Origin: JB111 sp049856295 | GTDB lineage: Bacteria > Actinomycetota > Actinomycetes > Actinomycetales > Actinomycetaceae | DNA: 64,000 nucleotides | Reading direction: 5' to 3' | NCBI RefSeq assembly: GCF_049856295.1 | Contig: NZ_JBNDMZ010000003.1 | Location: 1-64,000, forward strand | Notes under the pieces: model-generated | Told to the model about the DNA's origin: nothing | Seen by the model: the letters and a program-made list of their open reading frames with translations, nothing else | Databases searched by the model: none | Part shown: piece after piece, positions 48,392-58,804 of the stretch | Layout: each line of letters begins with the position of its first letter | Position numbering within the stretch: position 1 is the first letter of the stretch | Program-made: the position numbers and the translations under genes

Positions 48392-49183
48392 GTGATCCGT
48401 CCGCGCACTCCCCGGCGCGTCGAGCTGGGCGACTTCCTCCGGGTCCGGCGCCTCGCGTCCGACCGTGCCGCGCTCGGCCTCCCGACCCCGCCCCGCCGCG
48501 GCGGCGCGGGCCTCAGCCGCGAGGAGGTCGCCACCCTGTCCGGCGTGAGCGCCAGCTGGTACACGTGGCTCGAGCAGGGGCGCGACACCAACGTCTCGCG
48601 CCAGGTCCTCCTCGCCGTGGCCCGCGTCCTGCGCCTCACCGACGACGAGACCGCCTACGTCCTCGGTCTCGCCGAGCAGGAGGTCGCCGTCCCGCAGGTG
48701 CGCCGCGAGGCCGTCCCGGCCCACCTGAGCCGGCTCGTCGACGCGCTCGACTTCCCCGCCTTCGTCGTGACGACGGACTGGGCGATCGTCGCCTGGAACG
48801 CGGGCTACGCGTGGCTCTACCCGCGCATCGCGGACGTGGACCCGGCCGACCGGAACCTGCTCTGGCTCGTCTACACGGACCCAGACCTGCGGGAGATGCT
48901 CCCCGACTGGGAGCAGGACAGCCGGCGGTTCCTCGCCGAGTTCCGGGCGGAGTCCGGCGTCCGCCTGGCGGGCGCGGAGCACAGGGCCGTCGTCGACCGG
49001 CTGTCGGCGGCGAGCGAGGAGTTCCGCACCCACTCCGCCGAGATGGCCGTCTCCCGGTTCGAGTCGCGCACGCGCACGTTCCGGCACCGAGAGCTCGGGC
49101 TGCTCGAGTTCGAGCACCACCGGCTCGTGCCCGCCGACGCGGTCGACCTGCACGTCGTCATGTACGTGCCGGTCAGGTCGTAG
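48392..49183 (+). CDS. XRE-family regulator with MmyB-like ligand-binding domain
   Basis: 263 residues. An HTH_31-type domain (about 8-90: LGDFLRVRRLASDRAALGLP, GLSREEVATLSGVSASWYTWLEQGRD, SRQVLLAVARVLRL) is followed by an MmyB/MLTR-type domain. That domain contains FVVTTDWAIVAWNAGYAWLYP, RNLLWLVYTDPDLREML and the end FRHRELGLLEFEHHRLV. Such regulators are numerous in actinobacteria and usually control a neighbour. The divergent ilvD or itself are the candidates here. The ligand is unknown. Confidence 0.88.
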   Translation: MIRPRTPRRVELGDFLRVRRLASDRAALGLPTPPRRGGAGLSREEVATLSGVSASWYTWLEQGRDTNVSRQVLLAVARVLRLTDDETAYVLGLAEQEVAVPQVRREAVPAHLSRLVDALDFPAFVVTTDWAIVAWNAGYAWLYPRIADVDPADRNLLWLVYTDPDLREMLPDWEQDSRRFLAEFRAESGVRLAGAEHRAVVDRLSAASEEFRTHSAEMAVSRFESRTRTFRHRELGLLEFEHHRLVPADAVDLHVVMYVPVRS

Positions 49184-49189
49184 CCGCGG

Positions 49190-49244
49190 TCAGGACGAGG
49201 CGCGCCCACCGGCGAGCGCCGCGCGATCAGGACGAGGCGCGCCC
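49190..49244. repeat. Duplicated 3' end of sdhB
   Basis: The 18 bases TCAGGACGAGGCGCGCCC occur at 49190-49207 and again at 49227-49244. The second copy encodes the end of sdhB including its stop codon, and the first lies in the convergent gap. Probably a small slippage duplication. Confidence 0.8.
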
Positions 49245-49975
49245 GCCGACCGCGGCGCGGCCGAGGTCGGAGTTGAGCTGGGAGATGACGTCGAGCGGGA
49301 TCTCCTTGGGGCACACGGCAGCGCACTCGCCGATGTTCGTGCACCCGCCGAAGCCCTCGGCGTCGTGCTGGGCGAGCATGTCGACCACGCGGGCCTGTCG
49401 CTCGGGCTGGCCCTGCGGCAGCATCCCGAGGTGCGTGACCTTCGCGCCGAGGAAGAGCATCCCCGAGGCGTTGGGGCAGGCCGCCACGCACGCGCCGCAC
49501 CCGATGCAGGCGGCGGCCTCGAACGCGCGGTCCGCGTCGTTCTTCGGCACCGGGGTGGCGTGCGCGTCCGGGGCGGCGCCCGTGTTGACGGACACGTACC
49601 CGCCGGCCGCGATGATGCGGTCGAAGGCGCCGCGGTCCACCACGAGGTCCTTGACCACCGGGAAGGCGTCGGCGCGCCACGGCTCGATCGTGATGGAGTC
49701 GCCGTCCTTGAAGGACCGCATGTGCAGCTGGCAGGTGGTCGTCACCTCGGGCCCGTGGGCCACGCCGTCGATGACGATGCCGCACGCGCCGCAGATGCCC
49801 TCGCGGCAGTCGTGGTCGAACGCGATCGGGTCCTCGCCGGCGGCGAAGAGCTGCTCGTTGAGGACGTCGAGCATCTCGAGGAAGGACATGTGCTCGGAGA
49901 CGTCGTCGAGCCGGTAGGAGTGCATCGACCCCTTCGCCTCGGGCCCGGACTGACGCCACGCGTTGATGGTGATCT

Positions 49976-49979
<4 letters not shown>
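49227..49979 (-). CDS. sdhB: Succinate dehydrogenase iron-sulfur subunit
   Basis: 250 residues. It passes electrons from the flavoprotein to the membrane subunit. The 2Fe-2S ligands are in DCREGICGACGIVIDG and the downstream TTCQLH. The 4Fe-4S and 3Fe-4S ligands are in ACIGCGACVAACPNAS and GFGGCTNIGECAAVCPKEIP. The GTG overlaps the sdhA stop by four bases (GTGA). The order C-A-B matches the Bacillus/actinobacterial three-subunit type with a single cytochrome b subunit. Confidence 0.96.
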
Positions 49980-51940
<1,961 letters not shown>

Positions 51941-51950
51941 CTGGGGCGCC

Positions 51951-52652
51951 TCAATTCACGATGCCGAGGAGGATGGCCGTCGGGCCCGCCATGAACCCGA
52001 CGAGGAGCAGGAGGGCGACGACGATCGCCAGGCCGTTGAAGGCCGCCTCGCGCCGCTTCGTCGACAGTCCGAGCGTGGCGAGCGCCGACCACACGCCGTG
52101 CCGCACGTGGAACGCGAGGAGGACGATCGCGACGAGGTAGATCGCGAACACCCACCAGTGCTCCGGCTGGAACGCCTCGACCATGCGGGCGTAGGGGCTG
52201 TCGAACGAGCCGCCGACCTCGATGGTCATCGTGGTGAACTGCAGGATGTGGAAGACGAGGAAGGCGAGGATGATGACGCCGCCCCACCGCATCGTGCGCG
52301 ACGCATAGCTCTGCTGCAGCGACCGCCTCTTGACGTACCGCGTGGTGCGGGCGCCCTTGGCCCTCTTCCACAGCGTGAACGCCGCGCCCGCGTGGATCAC
52401 CAGCGAGGCGAGCAGCACGACCCGCATGATCCACAGCATCCCCTGGTGCGGCAGCATCGGGTAGAACGCCTCGCGGAGCCAGTGCGCATATCCGTCGAAC
52501 GCCTCGGCGCCCTGGAACATCTTGAGGTTGCCGTACATGTGGGACAGGACGAAGAGCACGAAGATCACACCCGTGACGGCCATCGAAGCCTTGAGCGCGA
52601 CCGTCGTCCTCCGTACCGTCTGCGCCCTCGATGGCGCTGCAGTGGTGGTCAC
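51951..52652 (-). CDS. sdhC: Succinate dehydrogenase cytochrome b subunit
   Basis: 233 residues with five hydrophobic helices, the b558-type fold with two hemes. Candidate heme ligands are His in LSHMYGNLKMF, LVIHAGAAF, LVFHILQF and LAFHVRHGVWSAL. It anchors SdhAB and passes electrons to menaquinone. The GTG at 52652 follows TAGGAT by six bases with no ribosome site. Three phased repeats (52763-52792) lie about 110-140 bases upstream. Confidence 0.94.
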   Translation of the reverse strand: MTTTAAPSRAQTVRRTTVALKASMAVTGVIFVLFVLSHMYGNLKMFQGAEAFDGYAHWLREAFYPMLPHQGMLWIMRVVLLASLVIHAGAAFTLWKRAKGARTTRYVKRRSLQQSYASRTMRWGGVIILAFLVFHILQFTTMTIEVGGSFDSPYARMVEAFQPEHWWVFAIYLVAIVLLAFHVRHGVWSALATLGLSTKRREAAFNGLAIVVALLLLVGFMAGPTAILLGIVN

Positions 52653-52658
52653 GGGCCG

Positions 52659-52664
52659 ATCCTA
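52659..52664 (-). promoter_or_regulatory. -10-like element of sdhCAB
   Basis: TAGGAT on the minus strand, six bases before the GTG. Confidence 0.55.
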
Positions 52665-52762
52665 ACCCCCGCAGATCGGTCGATCCGGGCACCCGCCGAA
52701 TGCGAGACGAATCGTCCCGAGATTGTCTTTCCGGAGCCTCTCGACACGGTCAAGAACAATTG

Positions 52763-52792
52763 TCGTGCGTATTTTCGTGCGCCTTTCGTGCG
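52763..52792. repeat. Three helically phased TCGTGCG repeats upstream of sdhC
   Basis: Copies at 52763, 52775 and 52786, spaced 12 and 11 bases, about one helical turn each. The stretch is unusually AT-rich for this genome and lies just after the rimI stop, so a regulator-binding site for sdhCAB is possible. Confidence 0.5.
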
Positions 52793-53272
52793 CTATTCCT
52801 TCTCGGTGTTCCCGGCGTCCTCGGGGGCTGTGAGATCGAGCCGCATGACGACCGCGTCGCGGCCCGAGCGCTGGTAGTACCGCGGCCGGATCCCGATCTC
52901 CTCGAAGCCCCGACGCGCGTACAGGGCGCGGGCGCCGGGGTCGTCGGCCCGCACCTCGAGCAGCATGCTGCGTGATCCGTCACGCCGCGCGCGGTCGACG
53001 AGCTCGTCCATCAATCGGGTCGCCAGGCCTCGGCGCCGGTGGTCCGGGTCGATCCCGATCGTCATCACCTGGACCTCCTCACCCGCGGCCGTGCCCGCCC
53101 AGCCGACGAGCCGGTCCTCCTCGTCGACGACGGCGAGGTAGGTGCGCCCCACGAGCTCGAGCTCGGTGCGGTAGACGGAGGCCGACCAGTCGTCGGGGCC
53201 GAAGAGCACCGGCTCCAGCTCCGCGACCCGGCGCACGTCCGAGGGGCGCAGCGGGCGCAGCCGATAGCTCAC
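52793..53272 (-). CDS. rimI: Ribosomal protein S18 alanine N-acetyltransferase (RimI)
   Basis: 159-residue GNAT acetyltransferase. The acetyl-CoA site is IGIDPDHRRRGLATRLMDEL, preceded by the VQVMTIGI strand and followed by LLEVRADDPGARALYARRGFEEIGIRPRYY, the RimI hallmark. The GTG overlaps the tsaB stop by four bases, which supports RimI over other GNAT families because rimI commonly follows tsaB. It is the last gene of the glmS-to-rimI operon. Confidence 0.92.
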   Translation of the reverse strand: MSYRLRPLRPSDVRRVAELEPVLFGPDDWSASVYRTELELVGRTYLAVVDEEDRLVGWAGTAAGEEVQVMTIGIDPDHRRRGLATRLMDELVDRARRDGSRSMLLEVRADDPGARALYARRGFEEIGIRPRYYQRSGRDAVVMRLDLTAPEDAGNTEKE

Positions 53273-53952
53273 GGCGCCACCTGGGCGGGGACGGCGGCGT
53301 CGGGCCTGCGCAGGTAGAGCGGCTCGGTGGGGAGGCTCGCGCCGGCGGCGCGGCGCACGAGGGCGAGCCGGGCGAGCGCGCGCGGGAACGCGGCCGGGTC
53401 GGGGGTGGGGACGTCGGCCTGCCGGTCGCCCCCGGTGACCTCGTCGGCCTTCTCCCCCACGACGACGACGCCCGGCGCGAGATCGGCACCGACCTGCGCG
53501 CCCGCGGCCACGGCGGGACCGGCGAGCACCTCAACCTCGTCCGGCCCGGCCGCCCGGTACCGCCCGTGGTAGACCTCGCGGCGGCGCGCGTCGGTGGCGA
53601 CGACGACCGTGGCACCCGGGTGCGCGTCGAGCGCGACCCGGGCGACGGCGTCGAGCGAGGGGACGCCGGCCAGAGCGGCGCCCCAGCCGCGCGCCAGCGT
53701 CCGCGCGGTGACGAGTCCGACCCGCAGCCCCGTGAACGGCCCGGGCCCGGTGCCCACGACGACGAGGTCGGGGCGGCCGTGCTCGGCGGCGAGCGCGGCG
53801 ACGGCCGGCGCGAGCTCCTCGGCGTGCCGGCGGTCGTGGGCACCCTCGACCAGTCCGAGGTGCTGCACGAGGGGCGACGCGTCGGGCGCGTCCCCCGCGA
53901 CGAGCATCGCGGCGACGGGGCGGGACGAGGTGTCGATGACGAGGACGCGCAC
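53269..53952 (-). CDS. tsaB: t6A synthesis dimerisation subunit TsaB
   Basis: 227 residues. TsaB pairs with TsaD and TsaE to make t6A in tRNA. Motifs are VLVIDTSSRPVAAMLV, RRHAEELAPAV, VGTGPGPFTGLRVGLVTARTL and VVVATDARRREVYHG. It lacks the TsaD metal site, as expected. The GTG follows TACCCT by six bases, and it also lies 20 bases after the unknown secreted protein gene, so it may have its own promoter inside the operon. Confidence 0.95.
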   Translation of the reverse strand: MRVLVIDTSSRPVAAMLVAGDAPDASPLVQHLGLVEGAHDRRHAEELAPAVAALAAEHGRPDLVVVGTGPGPFTGLRVGLVTARTLARGWGAALAGVPSLDAVARVALDAHPGATVVVATDARRREVYHGRYRAAGPDEVEVLAGPAVAAGAQVGADLAPGVVVVGEKADEVTGGDRQADVPTPDPAAFPRALARLALVRRAAGASLPTEPLYLRRPDAAVPAQVAP

Positions 53953-53958
53953 CGGTCA

Positions 53959-53964
53959 AGGGTA
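53959..53964 (-). promoter_or_regulatory. -10-like element of tsaB
   Basis: TACCCT on the minus strand, six bases before the GTG, in the short gap after the 53973 gene. Confidence 0.45.
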
Positions 53965-53972
53965 GGCGCGCG

Positions 53973-54947
53973 TCAGCCGCGGTGGCTCCATCGGCCCGAG
54001 CGGCCCTCGCGGAGCTCGGCGCGGACCCGCGCCCGGAGCCGCTCGGTGGCCGGGGCGGCCGGCGACTCGTCCTCCTCCTCGCTGCCGCGCAGCCAGACGG
54101 CGATCCCCGCCGCGAGCAGCACCGCACCGACGGCCACGACGCCACCGACGACGACCCAGCGCACAGAGTCCTCGCGCTCCGCCCCGCCGCTTCCGGAAGG
54201 CTCCGGGTCCAGGAGGAACGGCAGGTAGGCGGCAAGGTCCGTCGAGCCGGCGAGCATGCCGCCGGCCCGGTCGTCGAGGGGGCTGACGCGGCCGTGGGCG
54301 TAGGCGTACCAGGCGCCGGTCCGCCCGTCCTCGACGACACCGACCTCGGGGTCGAGCTCGGCGAGCGCCGGGCCGAGCCCGGGCACGTCCCGCACCTCGC
54401 CGACGTACGTCCCGGTCGCGGTCTCCAGCACGACGACGCCGACCGCCGTCCCGTCGAGCAGCACGGGTGCCACGACCCTCGTCGTGGCCACGACGACGGG
54501 CTCCACCGCGTTCCCGACCATGAGGTCGGACGACCAGGCGAGGACGGGTCGTGGCGTCCCCACCGTCAGGTCCTCGGCCCGACCGTCCACGGCATCGGCC
54601 AGCACGGTGGGCGCGCCGGACCTCGCGACCGCCTGCGCCTCGACCGTGAACCACCGCTCGACGGTCATCGGGAGCGTGAGCAGGTTCTCGAGCGCGGGGT
54701 CGGGCTCGACGGGCCCGTCCGAGTCGGACTCCGAGGGGGCCTCGGTCGGCACCTCGGCGCGTGCGGCGGTCGCCGTGGCCGCGCTCTCGTCGAGCGCCGT
54801 CGCGGCCGGTCCCGCGTCGAGCGCCGTCGCGGCCGGTCCCGCGTCGAGCGCCGTCGCGGCCGGTCCGGCGTCGGGCGACGCCGCGGCCGGTCCCGCGAGG
54901 AACGCGGCGACGAGCAGGACGAGCAGCGCCGCGGATGCCCGCCTCAC
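53973..54947 (-). CDS. Secreted single-pass membrane protein of unknown function
   Basis: 324 residues. A signal peptide (VRRASAALLVLLVAAFLAGPAAA) is followed by three near-identical nine-residue repeats, DAGPAATAL, and an acidic linker. A predicted extracellular domain spans about 80-265 (MTVERWFTVEAQAVA, VVATTRVVAPVLLDGTAVGVV). One transmembrane helix follows (VVVGGVVAVGAVLLAAGIAVWL), then an Arg/Glu-rich cytoplasmic tail. No family is recognised. The GTG overlaps the tsaE stop (GTGA), so it is translated with the t6A genes, which gives no clear hint of function. Confidence 0.7.
   Translation of the reverse strand: MRRASAALLVLLVAAFLAGPAAASPDAGPAATALDAGPAATALDAGPAATALDESAATATAARAEVPTEAPSESDSDGPVEPDPALENLLTLPMTVERWFTVEAQAVARSGAPTVLADAVDGRAEDLTVGTPRPVLAWSSDLMVGNAVEPVVVATTRVVAPVLLDGTAVGVVVLETATGTYVGEVRDVPGLGPALAELDPEVGVVEDGRTGAWYAYAHGRVSPLDDRAGGMLAGSTDLAAYLPFLLDPEPSGSGGAEREDSVRWVVVGGVVAVGAVLLAAGIAVWLRGSEEEDESPAAPATERLRARVRAELREGRSGRWSHRG
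54789..54896 (-). repeat. 27-bp tandem repeat coding for DAGPAATAL
   Basis: Units at 54789-54815, 54816-54842 and 54843-54869 (one mismatch), then a degenerate unit to 54896. The repeat keeps the frame and lies just after the signal peptide. Confidence 0.9.
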
Positions 54948-55594
54948 CCGGGGCCCGTCACGTCCGAGAGGTCCGTACCGGCCCAGCGCGGTCCGTGCGC
55001 GGTGATGTCGATCGTGCGGGGCTCGTCGGCCGGCGGGGCGAGGTCGGTCTCCTGATCGTCCTCCTCGGAGGCCGCCGAATCCTCCGCCTCGCCGGCCACG
55101 TCCCCCACCGGCCGGGTGAGCACCACGTCGAGGCGGCTCTCGGCGAGCGCCTCGGCGGTCCCCTCGCCCCACTCGACGACCGTCACCGACTCCTCGAGCG
55201 AGCTGTCGAGGTCGAGCGCGTCGAGGTCGCCGGCCCCGGCCAGGCGGTAGGCGTCGACGTGGACGAGCCCCGGCCCGCCGCCCTGCCCCACGTGCTCGCG
55301 GGCGATGACGAAGGTCGGCGAGGCGATCGTCCCGCGCACCCCGAGCGCCGCCCCGAGGCCCTGGACGAAGGTCGTCTTGCCGGCGCCGAGCGGGCCCGTG
55401 AGCACGAGCAGGTCGCCGGCCCGCAGGTGCGCGGCGAGCCGGGCCGCGAGGGCGCGCGTGTCCTCGGCCGTCGGCGCCGTCGCGCGCCAGGTCGCGCTCA
55501 CCTGCCGGGCCTGCCCGCCCCGACCCGCGACCTCGGCCTGCCCGGTCCGTCTGTACTGGCCCACCTGCCCGGTGTCCCCGGTCCGTCCCGTCAT
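54944..55594 (-). CDS. tsaE: t6A synthesis ATPase TsaE
   Basis: 216 residues. The ATPase drives turnover of TsaB-TsaD. Walker A is LTGPLGAGKTTFVQGLG, followed by GTIASPTFVIAREH and LVHVDAYRL, then VVEWGEG. It is longer than usual (about 155 residues): a Gly/Gln/Arg-rich N-terminus of about 30 residues and an acidic Asp/Glu-rich stretch near 180 are extra. The ATG overlaps the alr stop (ATGA) with GGAGG upstream. A GTG about 32 codons later would remove the odd N-terminus. Confidence 0.93.
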   Translation of the reverse strand: MTGRTGDTGQVGQYRRTGQAEVAGRGGQARQVSATWRATAPTAEDTRALAARLAAHLRAGDLLVLTGPLGAGKTTFVQGLGAALGVRGTIASPTFVIAREHVGQGGGPGLVHVDAYRLAGAGDLDALDLDSSLEESVTVVEWGEGTAEALAESRLDVVLTRPVGDVAGEAEDSAASEEDDQETDLAPPADEPRTIDITAHGPRWAGTDLSDVTGPG

Positions 55595-56787
55595 CGTTCC
55601 TCCCGCCCCGCGCCGCCGGCGGCGCCCACGTGCACGCGCGGGACCCGCACGCCGACCGACGTGAGCATCTCGTAGGCGATGGTCCCGGACGCCTCCGCCC
55701 AGTCCCAGGCCGACGCCTCGCCGCGCGCGGGGTCGCCGAACAGGACGATGTCGTCGCCGGGCCGGTCCGCCGCCCCCGGCCCGAGGTCGACGACGACCTG
55801 GTCCATGCTCACGCGCCCGACCTGAGGGACGCGCCGCCCCGCGGCGCTGAGCGCGACCTGGTTCGAGGCCGCGCGCGGGACGCCGTCCGCGTACCCGAGC
55901 GGGACGAGCCCGAGGACCGTGTCCCGCTCCGTGGCGGCGGTGTGCCCGTAGCCCACGGGCGTGCCGGCGGGCGCCTCGCGCGTGAGGACGAGCCGGCCGC
56001 TCACCGTCATCACCGGACGCAGGCCGTGCTCGGCCGCGGGGGCGACGTCCTCGGCCGGGGAGACCCCGTACAGGGCGATGCCGGGACGGATCATGTCGAG
56101 ATGGGTGGCCGGGTGCAGGAGCACGCCCGACGACGCCGCGAGGTGCAGCGGCCCGGGCTCGGTCCCGGCGGCGCGGAGCCGGTCGACGAGCGCGAGGAAC
56201 AGCTCGGTCTGACGCTCCGTCACGCCGCTGCCGGGCTCGTCCGCGCTCGCCAGGTGGGAGAAGGTCGAGGCCACGCGGACCGACCCCTCGGCGACCGCCG
56301 GGCCGAGCCTGGCGGCGAGCTCGTCGACCTGCCGTGGCTCGACGCCGTTGCGGGCCATCCCCGTGTCGAGCTTGAGGTGCACGTCCGCGGCGATGCCGGT
56401 CTCCCGGGTCGCGGCGAGGACCTCGTCGAGCATCCACGGGGCACCGATGCCGATCTCGATGTCGGCCCGGAGCGCCGCGGCGAGCGGGGCGCCGGGGGCG
56501 TACAGCCAGGCGAGCACGCGACCGCCGGGGCCGAGCCCGTGCCGCAGCGTCAGCGCCTCGGCCAGCTGCGCCACCCCGAGGAGGGTGGCCCCGGCCTCGA
56601 GAGCGGTCCGCGCGACGGGCAGCAGTCCGTGCCCGTAGGCGTCGGCCTTGACGACGGCGAGGACGTCGACCCCGCCGGCACGGTCCCGCAGGGTGCGGAG
56701 GTTGTGCGCGAAGGCCTCGTGGTCGATCCGCGCCCGCGCCGGCCAGTGGCTCTCCGCGGCGCTCACGCTCCCGCCCTCGTTCGTCAC
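55591..56787 (-). CDS. alr: Alanine racemase
   Basis: 398 residues. It is a PLP enzyme making D-alanine for peptidoglycan. The PLP lysine is in LAVVKADAYGHGLLPVA, the substrate region is HLKLDTGMARNG, and IRPGIALYGVSP and the catalytic Tyr in VGYGHTAATERD are present. I chose the GTG at 56787, six bases after CACACT; an upstream GTG at 56814 overlaps the nnr stop (GTGA) and would add nine residues. It overlaps tsaE. Confidence 0.95.
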   Translation of the reverse strand: MTNEGGSVSAAESHWPARARIDHEAFAHNLRTLRDRAGGVDVLAVVKADAYGHGLLPVARTALEAGATLLGVAQLAEALTLRHGLGPGGRVLAWLYAPGAPLAAALRADIEIGIGAPWMLDEVLAATRETGIAADVHLKLDTGMARNGVEPRQVDELAARLGPAVAEGSVRVASTFSHLASADEPGSGVTERQTELFLALVDRLRAAGTEPGPLHLAASSGVLLHPATHLDMIRPGIALYGVSPAEDVAPAAEHGLRPVMTVSGRLVLTREAPAGTPVGYGHTAATERDTVLGLVPLGYADGVPRAASNQVALSAAGRRVPQVGRVSMDQVVVDLGPGAADRPGDDIVLFGDPARGEASAWDWAEASGTIAYEMLTSVGVRVPRVHVGAAGGAGREER

Positions 56788-56793
56788 CGCGAC

Positions 56794-56799
56794 AGTGTG
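56794..56799 (-). promoter_or_regulatory. -10-like element of alr
   Basis: CACACT on the minus strand, six bases before the chosen GTG. Weaker match than the others. Confidence 0.35.
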
Positions 56800-56810
56800 C
56801 CAGGCGCCGC

Positions 56811-58439
56811 TCACCGCAGGCCGAACCGCTGGAGGATCCCACCGCCGCGGGCCGACGTCTGCTCGCCCGCCGGGTCGCGCCCGGCCACGAGGTCGGCGAC
56901 GACGTCAGGCAGGGCGGCCGCGACGTCGCCGGCGACGATCGGCCGACCTGGTGCGTCCCCGGCCGCGCGCAGGCCCGCGCTGCCGTGGACGTGGGCGGCC
57001 GCCACGGCGGCGTCGGCGAGCTCGGCGCGGCTGAGCGGGCGCCCCACCGCCTCGGCCCGAGCGCCGGCCGAGGTGAGGAGCGCGCCGAGCACGCCGGCAA
57101 GGACGTCGCCGGAGCCGGCGGTCGCGAGCCACGGGACGCCGGCGGAGGCCACGCGCAGCGGTCCGCCCCCGGCGACGACCGTGCGGGCGCCCTTGAGGAG
57201 CACCACCGCGCCGGTCCCGTGGGCGATCTCGGTCGCCGCGGCCGCGGGGGCGGCCTCGACCTCCGCGCGGTCCACCTCCGCCGACCGCAGCGTGCTCAGC
57301 AGCCGCGCAGCCTCCCCGGGGTGCGGGGTGAGGACGAACGGCACCGTCCCGGCGAGGTCGCCGGTCACCCCGTGCCCGCTGCGGTCGAGCCCGGTCACGA
57401 GCGGCAGCGCACCGGCGTCGACGACCGTCGGGGTGCCGTCGCGCAGCGCCCGCTCGAGGGCGGCCGAGAGCCGCTCCCGGTCGGCGCCGTCGGCCGTGCC
57501 GGGGCCGACGACGAGGGCCTGGACGCGCCCGTCGGCACCGACGACCTCGGGGTGGGCGGCGAGCACGAGGTCGACGGACCGCCGGTCCGCGAGGTGCCGG
57601 ACCATGCCGACCCCGGTGCGCAGCGCGCCCGCCACCGTGAGAACGGCGGCGCCCGGGTAGGTCTCCGAGCCCGCGACCACCCCGAGGACGCCGCGGGAGT
57701 ACTTGTCGTCCTCCCACGAGGGGGTGTGCACGCTCCGCGCGACCTCGGCCCAGCCCGGTTCGACCACGGCCGGCTCGCCCGTCGGCGCCACCCCGATGTC
57801 GGACACCTCGATGCGACCGGCGCGGCCGGCCGCCGGCGGGAGGAGGATCCCCGGCTTCGCGGCGATCATCGTCACGGTGACGTCGGCGTGGAGGACCGGC
57901 CCGGGCAGGGTCCCGTCGTCGACCCCGATCCCGGAGGGCACGTCGACGGCCACGACCGTGCGCCGCGGCCCCGCGAGCACGGTCTCGGCCACCGCGCGGG
58001 CGGGCCCGCGCAGGCCGCCCGTGGCCCCGATCCCCAGCATGCCGTCGACGATCAGCTCGGACCACGACACGAGGTCGGGGACGTCGGTCGCCTCGGGGAC
58101 GTCGGGCACGGCGGAGCCCGGGGCGGACCGGAGGTCGACCCCGGCCGTGCGCGCCGCGTACAGGCCCGGCGGGTGCACGGAGTCGCCGACCGTGAGGGCG
58201 ACGACCCGCACGCCCGTCGAGGCGAGCCGGGCCGCGGCCAGCAGCGCGTCCCCGCCGTTGGCACCGGGGCCGACGAGCACGAGCACGCGCGTGCCCGTGA
58301 GGTCCTTCGTGGTCGCGCGCAGCTCCGCCTCGACGGCGGCCGCCACGGTGCCGGCCGCCCGTTCCATCAGCGGCACGCCGGCCGCGAGGTGCGGCTCCTC
58401 GAGCGTCCTGATCGCCCCGGCCGTCAGTGCGGTCCGCAT
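56811..58439 (-). CDS. nnr: Bifunctional NAD(P)H-hydrate repair enzyme
   Basis: 542 residues. It repairs hydrated NAD(P)H. The N-terminal epimerase domain (about 1-215) has LVLVGPGANGGDALLAAARL and VVAVDVPSGIGVDDG. The C-terminal ADP-dependent dehydratase domain has DDKYSRGVLGVVAGSETYPGA, FVLTPHPGEAARLL, VVLLKGARTVVA and WLATAGSGDVLAGVLGALL. Both active sites look complete. The ATG overlaps the acpS stop by one base (TGATG) with GGGAG upstream. Confidence 0.95.
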   Translation of the reverse strand: MRTALTAGAIRTLEEPHLAAGVPLMERAAGTVAAAVEAELRATTKDLTGTRVLVLVGPGANGGDALLAAARLASTGVRVVALTVGDSVHPPGLYAARTAGVDLRSAPGSAVPDVPEATDVPDLVSWSELIVDGMLGIGATGGLRGPARAVAETVLAGPRRTVVAVDVPSGIGVDDGTLPGPVLHADVTVTMIAAKPGILLPPAAGRAGRIEVSDIGVAPTGEPAVVEPGWAEVARSVHTPSWEDDKYSRGVLGVVAGSETYPGAAVLTVAGALRTGVGMVRHLADRRSVDLVLAAHPEVVGADGRVQALVVGPGTADGADRERLSAALERALRDGTPTVVDAGALPLVTGLDRSGHGVTGDLAGTVPFVLTPHPGEAARLLSTLRSAEVDRAEVEAAPAAAATEIAHGTGAVVLLKGARTVVAGGGPLRVASAGVPWLATAGSGDVLAGVLGALLTSAGARAEAVGRPLSRAELADAAVAAAHVHGSAGLRAAGDAPGRPIVAGDVAAALPDVVADLVAGRDPAGEQTSARGGGILQRFGLR

Positions 58440-58795
58440 CAGTCTCCCTCCCCGATCGCCACGGCGGCGGCGATCCCGGCGTCGTGCGAGATCGAGAGGT
58501 GCCACCGGACGATGCCGAGCTCGGCCGCCCGGGCCGCCACGGTGCCCCGGATCTCGACGAGCGGCGCGCCGCCGCTCACCCGCCGCACGGTGCAGTCGTG
58601 CCAGCGCATGCCCGCGGGCGCACCGAGCGCCTTCGCGATGGCCTCCTTCGCGGCGAACCGCGCGGCGAGCGACGCCGGCGGCAGGTCGCGCTCCTCGGGC
58701 GTGAACAACCGCGTGAGCAGCCGCGGCGACCGTTCGACGGCCTCCGTGAACCGCTCGACCGAGCAGACGTCGATCCCCACCGACCGCACCCCCAC
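58439..58795 (-). CDS. acpS: Holo-[acyl-carrier-protein] synthase
   Basis: 118 residues. It transfers phosphopantetheine from CoA to acyl carrier protein. The magnesium site is VGIDVCSVERFTEA and ARFAAKEAIAKALG, with SISHDAGIAAAVA near the end. GTG start, nine bases after glmS. Its link with coaA, in the same region, is pathway-level (CoA supply). Confidence 0.94.
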   Translation of the reverse strand: MGVRSVGIDVCSVERFTEAVERSPRLLTRLFTPEERDLPPASLAARFAAKEAIAKALGAPAGMRWHDCTVRRVSGGAPLVEIRGTVAARAAELGIVRWHLSISHDAGIAAAVAIGEGD

Positions 58796-58804
58796 CGCGG
58801 GCCG

